DNA of 64,000 nt from Candidatus Aalborgicola bjergmarkensis (lineage in GTDB: Bacteria; Pseudomonadota; Gammaproteobacteria; Burkholderiales; Burkholderiaceae_C). Shown here piece by piece: positions 1-9,378 of the stretch. Both the position numbers and the translations under genes were made by a program. Position 1 is the first letter of the stretch; every line of letters begins with the position of its first letter. Below the pieces are notes generated by a model. The model saw nothing but the letters and a program-made list of their open reading frames with translations, had not been told where the DNA came from and ran no database searches. Location: assembly GCA_016708725.1 (NCBI GenBank), contig JADJFE010000033.1, positions 1 through 64,000 on the forward strand. The letters run 5' to 3'.

Positions 1-849
1 TGGTGAGGTATGGCTTCTCCATCACGTACGCCACCCTGCGGTGCCATGCCCAGACTGCGTTTTGGCTTCACATTGGCCACTTAACTGAATGCCACTTGAG
101 CGCCTGTGCGTTCAAGTCATCGAAAGAGGCCAAAACTGCGCCCAGGCAGGAAGTTGTCCTCAACCCATGCAAAGGGGCGCTCGATTCTGGCGATCAGGTC
201 ACTGACACGGTGCGCCATAACTTGAAGCCCAGGGCGCGTGCAAAGGCGGCCATCTCTGGTGCGAATACCGCATCAGGCCCAGCACCACCAGCGAGACCGA
301 CGCTGGTATTGTCGATCACGCAAAGTGGGCAAGTGCCGTCCATGAACTGGGCTGCGCGCAACAAGAAGTCCCTTGGCCTCAAAGCGGGTAATCGTGGGTA
401 GTACCAGATAAACAAACGCCGCGAGTACGCCAAGGTCAGACCTGCACACTGGGCGGTAATGCTCTTGCCCGCCACCTCCATCTTATGGGGCGATGTGTCG
501 TGCTGCATCTCCTGGCCGGGCTCGAAGTGGTATTCGCCGGAGCGCTGGGTGGTTGGCGCAGTTCAGCTTGGCGCACCCAGCGCGTGAGAGTGCTGTAGGG
601 CGGGTCGCTTGTACTCATCAGCCAGTATCTGGGCCATACGCACGGCGTTACCTTTGGCTCTGGCATAGACTTCGGTGAGTTGTTGGGTGACCTCATTCAC
701 CGGGTGGGCAGGGTTTGCACGCCTTGTGGCTCGCGCAGGATGCCTCGCACGGTGTTGCGCGAGAGATGCAGCACCCGGCTGATTTCACGTAAACCCGTGC
801 TCGTTGGTTGCAAGGTGAGCACACTGGCACGAATATCTATCGGGGTCAT
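1..849 (-). pseudogene. IS21-type IstA-like transposase, frameshifted and cut by the window edge
   Basis: The start at 849 gives an N-terminal helix-turn-helix (MTPIDIRASVLTL, then LREISRVLHLSRNTVRGIL). The frame breaks near 700. Later segments in other frames read VTQQLTEVYARAKGN and HKMEVAGKSITAQCAGLTL, then a DDE integrase-core stretch (FLLRAAQFMDGTCPLCVIDN and PDAVFAPEMAAFARALGF), and finally ERPFAWVEDNFLPGRSF near base 150. That last motif is characteristic of IstA-family transposases. At least three frame breaks are seen. The gene continues beyond base 1. Confidence 0.65.
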
Positions 850-1794
850 GGCACCAGCCTGGTAAGTTCGTTGTTCACTTGTTCCAGCGCTACATGCAGG
901 CGCAGACACGCGCCTGGCGTTGTCCAACGGGGCGGTCAGTGGCACTAGGCGTCGGTGTGCGCGTTGCAGCAGTGCTTGCAGGTAACCCAGCTCAGCAGCC
1001 ACCCTCGTTCAGGTCCGCCCCGCAGGTCTTTGGCAATGCTCTGGCTTTGTCTCTCGTTCAAGCTGTCGATAAACAGGCGTGGGTGTTCCACCATGCGTTG
1101 GCGCTGCGTGTGTTGGGCGGCTTGGTAGTGGCTAAACCAGGCTTGCAGTTCACGCGTACTTAAGTGGTCGCTTGCCATGCTGGCCAGTAGTTGACTGGCA
1201 TGCTCGCTGTTGGCGCGCGCCAACGGGGCCACAATGCGTGAGCCCGCCCAATCTCGATATGCCCCACTGCGCACCGCCTGCACCAGGTCCGGGGACAGTG
1301 CCCCAGTAGTACCAAGCGGCGCTGTACCAGCTCACATCACGGGCGCATTGACGTGCAGCTTCGCGCTGACTCAGGCCAAGGGAGTCGATCAGCTCGCGCA
1401 GCATGAGGGCTTCCTCCATGGGGTCAAATGCCCGCGAGAACGAGTGGGCCAGCATCTGTGCCAGCGCAGGCCCCACCGGGCAGTGCCAGCATTGCACCAG
1501 GGCGGTGTCTGCGCCCAGTCGCTTGAGCGCGCTCAGGCGCCGGTAGCCGTCAATCAGTAGCAGGGCACCACTGTCTTGGTCGTCAGCGGCAATGCACGCT
1601 ACCAGTTGTCCGCTTGTGCGTATCGATTCAGTCAGTCGCTGCACTGCCGCCGTATCGGCGATGCGGGTGGCCTCAAAGCGCAGCTCCAGGCGGTGTAAAT
1701 CGACTTGTCTTGCGCCAACGTACCCGCCCACACTTTGTTCATGAGCGCCAAAGCCATGGGTGTTGCTGGTCTGGCTTCAAGGGGAGTCGGTCAT
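847..1794 (-). pseudogene. ParB-N-domain protein of the mobile element, multiply frameshifted
   Basis: The central frame (1731 to about 1310) carries a ParB/Spo0J-type N-terminal domain: LTESIRTSGQLVACIAA, LLIDGYRRLSALKRLG, then FDPMEEALMLREL and an HTH-like SQREAARQC. The start is probably the ATG at 1794 (MTDSPLEA), with a frameshift soon after. Near 1305 the reading must change frame to continue with VQRRLVLLG and again to LSPDLVQAVRSGAYRDW, and near 1010 once more to ELGYLQALLQRAHRR. The true C-terminus (HVALEQVNNELTRLVP) ends at 847 over the start of the transposase gene. At least four frame breaks make it nonfunctional. Confidence 0.65.
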
Positions 1795-1934
1795 GGGTAA
1801 TTCCTTGTCTTTTATGGGTCGAAATCGGTTCACCCGTTGCCCGCAGCAGCCGACTACGGCGAACTCCGCTCGCCACAGGGCGCGCGCACCAGTGGCAATG
1901 CCCCGCTGGTGTCGGCTTGACAGTTGCGCTGGCT

Positions 1935-2305
1935 TCACATCGAGCTGTGGTGGTAGTAAATCACCCGCACAGGCTTCTTGGGAAGGCCCTGATGAGTCAC
2001 TATTTTGGAGGCGGTTCCTGCTCTCGCTGGCGTAGGCGTAATCGTTGTTGACGACGGGCGTGGTTGCAGCGTCCGACACGGCTGCTTTGATATATCCTGG
2101 AGGCTCTGCGTTGACTGGCTAGACGTGCCTGTTTGCGACACTCAGCGCTGCAGTAGCGCTGACCTCGGTCACAAGGCGTACACACTAGCACTTCGGTTTG
2201 ACAGCACGCACATTGTAGCGTGCGTCCACTGCTCAATGCAGCTTTGCATTCAGCGCTCCCTGTTGGAGCCTCAAATGGACACTCGAAAGTTGATCCGTGG
2301 TTCAT
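1935..2305 (-). pseudogene. Small cysteine-rich zinc-binding protein of the mobile element, frameshifted
   Basis: From the ATG at 2305 the protein has a CACC pair, then CTPCDRG and YCSAEC, followed by a basic run of R and Q residues. This is a pattern typical of a small treble-clef or MYND-like zinc-binding module. The frame stops at about 2000; shifting by one base resumes with IVTHQGLPKKPVR and ends at 1935, so one frameshift near 2003 splits it. A longer reading from a TTG at 2350 is possible. It sits upstream of the ParB-like gene. Its function in the element is unknown. Confidence 0.5.
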
Positions 2306-2581
2306 GCTCACAGCACATTCAGCACTGACATTGATCACGACTGGGGACAATAATTGGTGCGCACTCGTGGCTGATACGGGTGGGGCGCGCTAGCCGAAAT
2401 CACTTGTTCGGGTCGAAAGCGGTTGGTGCGCCCGTTCTTCATTACATCGGATCGTCCCCCATGACCTTTGCCACATCGATCTAAATCAATGACTTAGCAA
2501 TTTTGTAGCCACTAATTTTTCTTTGGAAAAGTTATTTTTCATTGGTAATTTTGCAGTTTTTTGACTATATTTGTAGTCACT

Positions 2582-4377
2582 ATGTATATCGACGCTTCTA
2601 CTGTTCGTAACGGCGAGAAATCATACACCCGTTATCTTCTGCGTGAAAGCTTTCGCGATGGCGGAAAGGTCAAGCATCGCACCATTGCTAACCTAAGCAA
2701 GTGCTCTGAACAAGATATTGCAGCCGCTTAGCCTAAACACAAGGATCAATTGAGCACGCTGTCTGCTCAACTTGACGGGCCTATTTCTGTCCCAAAGGTA
2801 CCCCAGCTGGACACCCCCATTGCTGAGGCAAAGACCGCTGTTGTCAGTGACATTGATTTGATGCGTGCAACCGCATCAAGGGCAGTCCATTGGTGCGATC
2901 TGGCTACTCGCAGAACTTGCGCGTGAGTTGGGCATTACGAGCGCTGGGTTCAGAGCGTGCAGGTCGTCTTGCGTTGTGGCAGGTGTTGGCACGCGCAATA
3001 GACCAAGGCTCACGGCTGTCTGCGGTGCGCCTGGCACGCGTTCACGCATGCGGAATTTGGATTTGCCACGTTTGATGAAGACGATTTGTACCAAAACCTT
3101 GGTTGGCTCACCGAGCAACAGGAGTTCATTGAGAAAACGCTTTTTACACACTCTCAAGCAAGCAACTACAGCGCACAGCATCACACACAGAGCGCACCTG
3201 AGCAGGTTACGAACAAGTCAGCACAACGTACATCAGATGGACTGTTTCTCTACGATGTCACCAGCAGTTATCTGAGGGTTCATGTAACGAACTCGGAGCC
3301 TTTGGCTACAACCAGGACGGCAAGAAGGGCAAAAGCCAGATTGTCATTGGTTTACTGTGCGATGGCTACGGAGTGCCGCTGGGCATTGAGGTATTTTCTG
3401 GCAATACTCAAGACCCCAAGACAGTAAAAAACCAGATCGACAAGCTCGCTGCGCGTTTTGGAGCCAAAGAGGTCACGCTGGTGGGTGATCGGGGCATGAT
3501 CAAAAGCGAACAGATAGAGTTGCTTTGCTAAAAAGGGGTATTCATACATTACGGCCATTACAAAACCTCAGATTGAGGGCTTGCTCAAGTCTGGTGTATT
3601 GCGGATGGACTTGTTTAAGGATGGCTTGGCCGAGGTCAGCGACGGAGTTGATCAGGTGCGCTACGTGCTGCGGCGCAACCCAGTGCGTCAGAGTGAATTG
3701 GCAGCTTCACATCAGAGCAAATTTGAGCGGTTGCAGGCACTTTTGGACAAAAGCAACCAGTACCTGGACGAGCATAAACGAGGCCAAAACCAATTTGGCG
3801 CTGGCGCGAATTGAGAAAAATGCAAAGAGCTGGGACTACAGGCGTGGGTCAGCGTGACGCTCAACGAGCGCATACTCAGTTTGAAAGAAGACGCACAGGC
3901 AAAATCAAAACACACCCAACTCGATGGCTGCTACGTGATAAAAACCGATGTAAAAGCCAAAAAAGCGAGCAAAGAAGTCGTGCACGCGCGCTACAAAGGA
4001 TCTGGCACGTGATGGAGTGGGCGTTTCGCACCTCCAAGACTATGCTGGAAATGCGTCCGCTATACGTGCGGTTGGCTTCGCACACACGCGGACATGCCCT
4101 GGTAGTGATGTTGGCATATCGGTTGGTACAAGAGTTAGCTAAACGCTGGCGCAATTTAGATGTAACAGTGGCAGAGGGGGTTGCTCAATTGACCACGCTT
4201 TGTGTGCATGAGCTCAGTGTTAAGGGTGCTGAGAATCATCAGATCGTGCGCTGTGTCCCCACTCCCAATGATGCAATCCAGAAACTATTTGAACATGCCG
4301 GCATTGGATTGCCAAAATCACCAAACAAGGAAGTCAATGTGTCCACTAAAAGAAAATTGACCACTCAAAGAAAGTGA
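2582..4377 (+). pseudogene. IS1634-family transposase, degraded
   Basis: The plus-strand reading starts at 2582 (MYIDASTVRNGEKSYTRYLL). It meets an in-frame TAG at 2729-2731 and then needs repeated frame changes. Recognisable blocks are GSERAGRLALWQVLARAI, FLYDVTSSYLEG, FGYNRDGKKGKSQIVIGLL, VTLVGDRGMIKSEQIELL and the C-terminal VEWAFRTSKTMLEMRPLYVR through HTRGHALVVMLAYRLVQEL. The VGDRGM and EWAFRTSK regions carry DDE-type catalytic positions in this IS4-superfamily group. With one stop and several frameshifts it cannot make active transposase. Inverted repeats at the ends were not convincingly identified. Confidence 0.75.
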
Positions 4378-5046
4378 ATTAAATCAATTAGTTGATGCAG
4401 TTTTGCTCGGTTGACTAGGGGGAAGATCCGTTACATCTGCGTTTTACACGCTTGTCGGGCGCAGTGCCAATTCATAGTCTTGGCAGACCACCAACTATCC
4501 GTACCCACATTGACCAAGCCTGCCTTTGTCAAACGATATCTTGAGTCTGGACAACGAATTAATTCAAGCAATGGCGGTTGACATACGCAAGAACGTCAGC
4601 CTCAGGCATTCATCCAAGAGCTGTGGGTTCGTCTATCACCACATGCCAACGTACTCTCAGCCAAAGTCTGTGGGTCAATTCCAATGAGCAGGGGTGGGTC
4701 AATTTCCGTGAGCGCCAAAGGCCATTTGGACAGACTGAACGCGGATGTAAAGAAACCGGGGGAGAAGTGGGTAGAAACCACGTGCGAACCACAGGTTTGG
4801 CTTGGCATGATTGTTGTCCTCCGTATCCTGATTTTTTCGCATGCTAGCATGCGGGTCGCAAATGTTTTGCGGGTATTTCAGGAAAATTCGCACGCTTTCA
4901 CATGCCCCTGCCCCCCGTCGAACCCGTCCCGGTGTGTAAAAAAATACTAAATTCATAGCTGCACCCGCAGTTTTCAAGGGCGATACAGCCCAATTCTGCA
5001 TTATTCATCGCAACTTGATCTTCTTTCACCGACGAAGAACCTCGAC
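4378..5046. other. Gene-free spacer after the broken transposase
   Basis: No ORF here has a recognisable product on either strand; short ORFs overlap one another in several frames and look like chance. The only structured element seen is a copy of the dispersed short repeat at 4944-4984. The stretch joins two decayed genes and is probably gene rubble. Confidence 0.5.
4944..4984 (+). repeat. Dispersed short repeat, intergenic copy
   Basis: Contains CATAGCTGCACCCGCAG followed by TTTTCAAGGGCG, matching the family core (ATAGCTG, two variable bases, CCCGCA). It lies downstream of the broken IS1634-type transposase. Confidence 0.6.
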
Positions 5047-5220
5047 ATGATCCCTGGCCAGACAAAAATCATATTTCTCGACATTGACGGCGTTCTGCAA
5101 CCGGAGTACAGCCAGCAACGCTTCCGCATTGACCGCCGCGCCTTGCAAAACAGGCTGGCACTTAAATTGGATGCGGGCTTTGCCACCCTCGATGAATACG
5201 ATATCGCAGCCGTTCAGGTT
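5047..5220 (+). pseudogene. Truncated HAD-superfamily protein, N-terminal fragment
   Basis: Starting at 5047 the reading gives TKIIFLDIDGVLQPEYSQ, the DxDG motif I of HAD-fold phosphatases (nucleophile Asp within FLDIDGV), then RALQNRLALKLDAGFATLDE and YDIAAV. This resembles the beginning of the small HAD-domain proteins sometimes annotated as HAD domain in Swiss Army Knife RNA repair proteins. After about residue 56 the similarity stops. The frame runs to 5370 without further recognisable motifs, and motifs II-IV are absent. It is therefore an N-terminal remnant; the precise subfamily is uncertain. Confidence 0.5.
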
Positions 5221-5521
5221 GATCGGTGTAGAGTTCAGCAAGGCCAGCCGCAATGTGGTGGGCTTCGAAATCGAGATGCTCTCTTTTTAAGAGCTGATTG
5301 CGCACGTTCCATAAGCCATATAGCCGTATTTGTTTGTTTTTCAAGCAACCAGTACAAGCCTGTTGGTTAGTCAACGTACTACCGCTGAATGCCCGTGGCA
5401 GTGCCCGTCGTGGAAGCACTGGAGGCAGAACCAGGAGAGGGTCCACCGCGCACGGGCCGGACCGAGGCGACTTCGATATCCTGGTCGTAGGGGTTTGGAG
5501 CTGCCGCAGCAGTGATTACGA
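5221..5521. other. Spacer between the HAD remnant and tsaC
   Basis: No gene is supported. A dispersed-repeat copy is at 5285-5316. A minus-strand ORF ending at 5379 and overlapping the tsaC 3' end would encode about 60 residues rich in Ala, Ser and Gly; nothing recognisable is in it. Confidence 0.4.
5285..5316 (+). repeat. Dispersed short repeat, intergenic copy
   Basis: Reads TTTAAGAGCTGATTGCGCAC then GTTCCATAAGCC. It shares AGCTG, the CGCAC core and the CCATAAG tail with the copies at 12551 and 63722; more diverged than most. Confidence 0.5.
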
Positions 5522-6574
5522 TCAGGCTGCCGCACGTTGCAGCCGGTCGCGCACGCCTTCCCATTCCAGGGTGTCGGGCGGCGTTTCGACCCAGATCAGT
5601 TTGACGCCGGTTGCATCCAGGGCGCGCAGAGTGGCGAACAGTTCCTGCGCTGCCTGCCCGGCTTGCTCGGGCATGGTGCGCAGCACGATCTGGCTGGTGC
5701 GGATTTTCAGGGCGCTGCGGGCATACACGGCGATGGCAGGTGCATCTGCTGCACCTGCCTGCTTTGCGGCCATGGCCGGGGTGAGCATATCCAGCGCAGC
5801 TTGCAAACTCCTGGCGTCCATCAAGCGTACCTGGGCATTGGGTGCGTAGTGCGACTCCAGGGTTCCAGAGGCACGTGGCGCACGTCCGGCGTGCGTGGAT
5901 AGCTCTTCATTGGATAGCAGTCTGGTGCCGCAGACCTGTTCGATCTGTGCGCGGGTAATCGAGCCGGGACGCAGCAGCACCGGCTGACCACGGGTGCAGT
6001 CGATGATGGTGGACTCGATTCCCAGCGTACATGCACCCCCATCAAGCACGGGCAAGTCCGGGCCGAATTCGTCGTATACATGCGCAGCGCAGGTCGGGCT
6101 GACGCGGCCAAAGCGGTTGGCGCTGGGCGCTGCCAGCCCCCACACCGGGGCTTGGGCCTCGGGTGGTTCGCGCAGGGCGTGCAACAGCGCCTGGGCCACT
6201 GGATGCGCCGGGCAACGCAGGCCGACCGATTCCTGTCCTCCCGCCGCCGCCGAGGCTGTGTCGCTGCGCCGTGGCAGGATCAGCGTCAAGGGGCCGGGCC
6301 AGAACGCGGCCATGAGCTGCTGGGCAAATGGCGGTAGCTCGGATGCAAAATGCGTGGCCCCACTGCGACCGCCATCTTGCGCGCTGACGTGCACGATCAA
6401 GGGATGTTTAGCCGGACGGCCCTTGGTGGTGAAGATGCGCCCCACCGCTGCGTCGTCTTCGGCGTTGGCCGCCAGGCCATAGACCGTTTCGGTTGGCAGG
6501 CCAATCAGGTCGCCATCCCTTATGGATTGTGCGCATAAAGCTATTGATTCGGGAGCGGATGCGGGCAGGATCAT
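5522..6574 (-). CDS. tsaC: Threonylcarbamoyl-AMP synthase (Sua5/YwlC/TsaC family)
   Basis: This 350-residue protein makes threonylcarbamoyl-AMP from threonine, bicarbonate and ATP, the first step of the t6A37 modification of ANN-decoding tRNAs in the cytoplasm. The YrdC fold is clear: LPTETVYGLAANA, then TTKGRPAKHPLIVH, FWPGPLTLIL, AAPSANRFGRVSPT and GIESTIIDC. A further domain of roughly 130 residues after the SGTLESHYAP linker marks it as the long Sua5 type rather than the short TsaC type. It lies 4 bases after purK and completes a purE-purK-tsaC minus-strand operon. Codons about 8-20 are encoded by a dispersed-repeat copy, where SIALCAQSI replaces the usual poorly conserved N-terminal helix. 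Confidence 0.92.
   Translation of the reverse strand: MILPASAPESIALCAQSIRDGDLIGLPTETVYGLAANAEDDAAVGRIFTTKGRPAKHPLIVHVSAQDGGRSGATHFASELPPFAQQLMAAFWPGPLTLILPRRSDTASAAAGGQESVGLRCPAHPVAQALLHALREPPEAQAPVWGLAAPSANRFGRVSPTCAAHVYDEFGPDLPVLDGGACTLGIESTIIDCTRGQPVLLRPGSITRAQIEQVCGTRLLSNEELSTHAGRAPRASGTLESHYAPNAQVRLMDARSLQAALDMLTPAMAAKQAGAADAPAIAVYARSALKIRTSQIVLRTMPEQAGQAAQELFATLRALDATGVKLIWVETPPDTLEWEGVRDRLQRAAA
6516..6556 (-). repeat. Dispersed short repeat inside tsaC
   Basis: On the minus strand it reads ATCAATAGCTTTATGCGCAC then AATCCATAAGGG, matching AATAGCTG-n-CCGCAC-n-ATCCATAAG of the intergenic copies. It is translated in tsaC as ESIALCAQSIRD. This is the same frame as the copies in cysN and the DUF934 gene (I-A-x-x-A-x-S). 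Confidence 0.65.
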
Positions 6575-6578
6575 CGGC

Positions 6579-7721
6579 TCAGAACGGTGCGATGCCCAAA
6601 ATCGCCGCTGCTTGCTGCGCCGTGGCGCGCACCGCCTCCATACTTGCTCCGGTGAGGGTCAGGTGGCCCATCTTGCGGCCCTTGCTGGCCTTGGTTTTGC
6701 CGTACAGGTGCAGATGGGCGCCGGGCAGGGCCAGCACCTTGGCCCAGGGTGGTTCGCCGTTTTCGGGCCAGATGTCGCCCAGCAGATTGAGCATCAACGC
6801 CGGGCTGTGCTGGCGTGGCTGCACCAGCGGCAGATCGGCGAGCGTACGCACCTGTAACTCGAACTGCGAGACATCACAGGCGTCGATGCTGTAGTGCCCG
6901 CTGTTGTGCGGACGCGGCGCCATCTCGTTGGCCAGCAGCTCGCCGGATGCCAATACGAAGAATTCGACGCACAGCACACCGACATAGTTCAAATGGCTTG
7001 CTATTGTCCTGGTAGCTGTGTCCGCACGCTGCGCAAGGGCTTCAGGGATATTTCCCTCAAAAATTTCGGTTACGGCCAAAATCCCGTTGCGGTGCCGGTT
7101 GCACTGCAGCGGCAAGGATACGCAACTGCCATCGCGCCCACGCGCGACGATGACCGAACACTCTTGCTGCAGTGCCAGCAACTGTTCCAGCACGCAGGGT
7201 GTACGCTGCAATTTGTCCCAGGCGTGTGCCAGTTCAGCGTGGGTCTGTACCCGAATCTGCCCCTTGCCGTCATAGCCCAGACGTGCGGTTTTCAGAATGC
7301 CCGGCAGCAGCTGTTCGGATACTGCGGCCAGTTGTGCTTCGGTTTCGATCACGGCGTAGGGTGCCACGGGCACGCCACAGCTTGCAAAATAGGTTTTTTC
7401 CCGGATGCGGTCCTGTGCGATGGAAACCGCATCGGCGCCGGGTGCAACGGAAATGCTGCGCGCCAGATGCGCCAGCGCCAGCGCGGGTACGTTCTCGAAC
7501 TCGGTCGTAACAGCCCGGCAGCATCGGGCCAGCTGGTCCAGTCCGTTCGGGTCGGTATAAGCGGTCTGGATATGGTGGTGGCTGACAAGCCCTGCCGGGC
7601 TGAACGGATCGGGATCCAGCACGGCGGTGCTGTAGCCCAGGCGTTGTGCGGCGTGCACGAACATGCGCCCCAGCTGGCCGCCACCGAGCACACCCAGGGT
7701 CCTTGCGGCGCTGGCGCTCAT
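6579..7721 (-). CDS. purK: 5-(carboxyamino)imidazole ribonucleotide synthase (PurK)
   Basis: PurK is an ATP-grasp enzyme that carboxylates aminoimidazole ribonucleotide with ATP and bicarbonate in de novo purine synthesis. The 380-residue product begins TLGVLGGGQLGRMF, the family's N-terminal signature. It continues with PGILKTARLGYDGKGQ (ATP-grasp), LEQLLALQQECSVIVARG and the C-terminal MAPRPHNSGHYSIDAC. Its start overlaps the purE stop by 4 bases (ATGA), so the two are translationally coupled. Residues about 226-241 (RADTATRTIAS) are encoded by a dispersed-repeat copy, yet spacing to the conserved YVGVLCVEFF looks normal. Confidence 0.95.
   Translation of the reverse strand: MSASAARTLGVLGGGQLGRMFVHAAQRLGYSTAVLDPDPFSPAGLVSHHHIQTAYTDPNGLDQLARCCRAVTTEFENVPALALAHLARSISVAPGADAVSIAQDRIREKTYFASCGVPVAPYAVIETEAQLAAVSEQLLPGILKTARLGYDGKGQIRVQTHAELAHAWDKLQRTPCVLEQLLALQQECSVIVARGRDGSCVSLPLQCNRHRNGILAVTEIFEGNIPEALAQRADTATRTIASHLNYVGVLCVEFFVLASGELLANEMAPRPHNSGHYSIDACDVSQFELQVRTLADLPLVQPRQHSPALMLNLLGDIWPENGEPPWAKVLALPGAHLHLYGKTKASKGRKMGHLTLTGASMEAVRATAQQAAAILGIAPF
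6998..7043 (+). repeat. Dispersed short repeat inside purK
   Basis: The plus strand reads TTGCTATTGTCCTGGTAGCT then GTGTCCGCACG and a CAAGGGCTTC tail. The TTGCT-to-AGCTG spacing of 21 bases equals that of the copies at 12551, 38115 and 47691. The gene reads the opposite strand as RADTATRTIA, in the same frame as the copies in cysI (RAGAAIQSIA) and tex (RAGAAIKTVV). Confidence 0.6.
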
Positions 7722-8209
7722 AGTACGGGGGGCAGCGTCATGCTGCGTGCGACTTCGGTCTGGTGGGCGCGAAATTCGTCAAGTTTCTTGCGTAGCGTGG
7801 GGTGATCGGCTGCCAGCATGGCCACGGCGAACAACGCGGCATTGGCAGCACCTGCGGCACCAATGGCGAAAGTGGCAACCGGAACTCCCTTGGGCATTTG
7901 CACAATGCTATGCAGGGAATCGATTCCCGAGAGGTGTTTTGACGGTACCGGAACACCCAGTACCGGCACCGTGGTCTTGGCGGCCAGCATGCCTGGCAGA
8001 TGCGCGGCTCCACCGGCACCGGCGATGATGGCGCGCAGACCTCGCGTTAACGCTGCTTGTGCATACGCAAACATATCGTCGGGCATGCGGTGCGCCGATA
8101 CCACCCGCGTTTCGTGGGTGATGTCAAATTGTTGGAGAATCTGGGCTGCATGTTGCATGGTGTCCCAGTCGGAACTCGATCCCATGACAATGCCAATTTG
8201 AATGTTCAT
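7718..8209 (-). CDS. purE: 5-(carboxyamino)imidazole ribonucleotide mutase (PurE)
   Basis: PurE class I moves the carboxylate of N5-CAIR to C4, the step after PurK. The start at 8209 gives MNIQIGIVMGSSSDWDTMQ, with the invariant GSSSDW. The sequence follows with VSAHRMPDDMFAYA, IIAGAGGAAHLPGMLAA, PVLGVPVPS and GVPVATFAIGAAGAANAALF. The 163-residue length fits the family. The open frame runs upstream to 8563, but that extension is antisense to the divergent thioredoxin-like gene and is rejected. Only 39 bases separate this start from that gene, so the two promoters must overlap or lie inside coding sequence. Confidence 0.95.
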   Translation of the reverse strand: MNIQIGIVMGSSSDWDTMQHAAQILQQFDITHETRVVSAHRMPDDMFAYAQAALTRGLRAIIAGAGGAAHLPGMLAAKTTVPVLGVPVPSKHLSGIDSLHSIVQMPKGVPVATFAIGAAGAANAALFAVAMLAADHPTLRKKLDEFRAHQTEVARSMTLPPVL

Positions 8210-8248
8210 ATCTTCGCATTTTACTTTTAAGCCCAAGGCTGCCTGAAA

Positions 8249-9205
8249 ATGATCCACGTTACCCTCGAAAACTTTGACGCAGAAGTCCTTGCCACCTCGG
8301 CCACAGTGCCTGTGCTGGTCTACTTCTGGGCTTCCTGGTGCGGCCCGTGTAAAACGATGGGGCCGCTGCTGGAAAAGGCCGAAAAGGAGTATGAGGGCCG
8401 TTTCAGACTGGCCAAAATCGATTCTGACAGCCAGCAGGAACTCGCCCAGGCTTTTGGCGTGCGCTCGATACCGACTTGCATACTGCTGATCAGCGGTAAA
8501 CCCGTGGACGGTTTCATGGGCGCGATCCCCCAGGGCCATGTCAATGCCTTCCTGGATCGGCATGTCCCATCAGTCCACGCACTCGAAGCCCAGGTTGGCG
8601 CCGAAGACGCGCAGGCTCTGTTGGCTGCAGGCGATACGCAAGCCGCCCTGGACAAATTACACGAAGCCGTTGCAGCGGATCCCGGAAACGACGAGGCGCG
8701 CTACAGCTATGTGAAGTTGTTGATCGAATGCGGCTTGCTCGACGCTGCGCAAGCCGCACTGGCCCCGGCGCTGGTCGCCATTCCGCGCACACTGCAGTTT
8801 GAGGCGCTGGGCCAGTATCTGGATGCGATCCGTTTCGTCAGTACAGACCCGCGCGGCAGTTGGCCGCCCGAACAATTTGATGCCTTGCTTGCCGCCAACA
8901 AGCGCGATTTTGATACCCGTTTGGCCAAGGCGCGGGTGCTGCTGGCCAACGGCAACTGGACCGGGGCAATGGACGAGCTACTCGAAATCATTTTGCGCGA
9001 CAAGACCTGGGGGGATGCCGTACCGCGTAAAACCTATGTGGCTATCCTGGAGTTGCTGACGCCACCCAAGCCCAAGAGTGATCCGCTTGCCAGTGGAAAA
9101 ACCGCTGGCGGCATCGAAATTGCTGGCAAGACCGTCGCTAGAGCCAACCCCCAGACCCAGCTGGTGGACAGTTACCGGCGTAAACTCAGCATGGCCTTGC
9201 ATTGA
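8249..9205 (+). CDS. cnoX: Thioredoxin-TPR co-chaperone (CnoX/YbbN-like)
   Basis: The 318-residue protein has an N-terminal thioredoxin fold (residues about 1-110) with the CxxC site in FWASWCGPCKTMGP and the cis-Pro of VRSIPTCIL. A helical TPR-like half follows (LLAAGDTQAALDKLHEAVAA, then DEARYSYVKLLIECGLLDAAQ). This architecture is that of YbbN/CnoX, a redox-linked holdase that hands clients to DnaK and GroEL. E. coli CnoX has lost the first active-site Cys. This protein keeps both, so it may also be an active thiol oxidoreductase. It is divergent from purE. Confidence 0.8.
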   Translation: MIHVTLENFDAEVLATSATVPVLVYFWASWCGPCKTMGPLLEKAEKEYEGRFRLAKIDSDSQQELAQAFGVRSIPTCILLISGKPVDGFMGAIPQGHVNAFLDRHVPSVHALEAQVGAEDAQALLAAGDTQAALDKLHEAVAADPGNDEARYSYVKLLIECGLLDAAQAALAPALVAIPRTLQFEALGQYLDAIRFVSTDPRGSWPPEQFDALLAANKRDFDTRLAKARVLLANGNWTGAMDELLEIILRDKTWGDAVPRKTYVAILELLTPPKPKSDPLASGKTAGGIEIAGKTVARANPQTQLVDSYRRKLSMALH

Positions 9206-9378
9206 GGGTGCAAGCCACATGATTGCACCAATATAGTGCATTTTGGTTGTTTGTTGCGCGCGTTTCCAATGATTTTTGAAATTTTTTCAAAAATAGGGCT
9301 AAATATCCCCCTAAATCTGCCGTTAAGAAGTTACGTCGAGCCTTAAAAGCAACCGGAGGGGCGTTAAGCCTATACAAA

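Larger units (their letters stand above)
1..2442 (-). mobile_element. Decayed IS21-like element with ParB-like and zinc-binding genes
   Basis: Three adjacent minus-strand genes read toward the left edge: a small cysteine-rich protein, a ParB-N-domain protein and an IstA-like transposase, the last cut by the window edge. The ParB-like and transposase frames meet in an ATGA overlap at about 847-850, so they were a translationally coupled operon. All three contain frameshifts. A 35-codon minus-strand ORF (2335-2442) upstream may be a remnant of a further element gene; its N-terminal NGRTNRFRP resembles the VNRFRP encoded around 1815-1830. Terminal repeats were not found because the left end lies outside the window. 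The IS21 assignment rests on the transposase motifs; the element as a whole is an inference. Confidence 0.6.

Noticed and set aside
5379..5564. Small Ala/Ser-rich minus-strand ORF after tsaC
   Set aside because: It overlaps the tsaC end, has no recognisable content and no ribosome site that could be supported.
8210..8563. N-terminal extension of purE upstream of 8209
   Set aside because: It is antisense to the thioredoxin-like gene, and PurE homologues begin at the MGSSSDW region.
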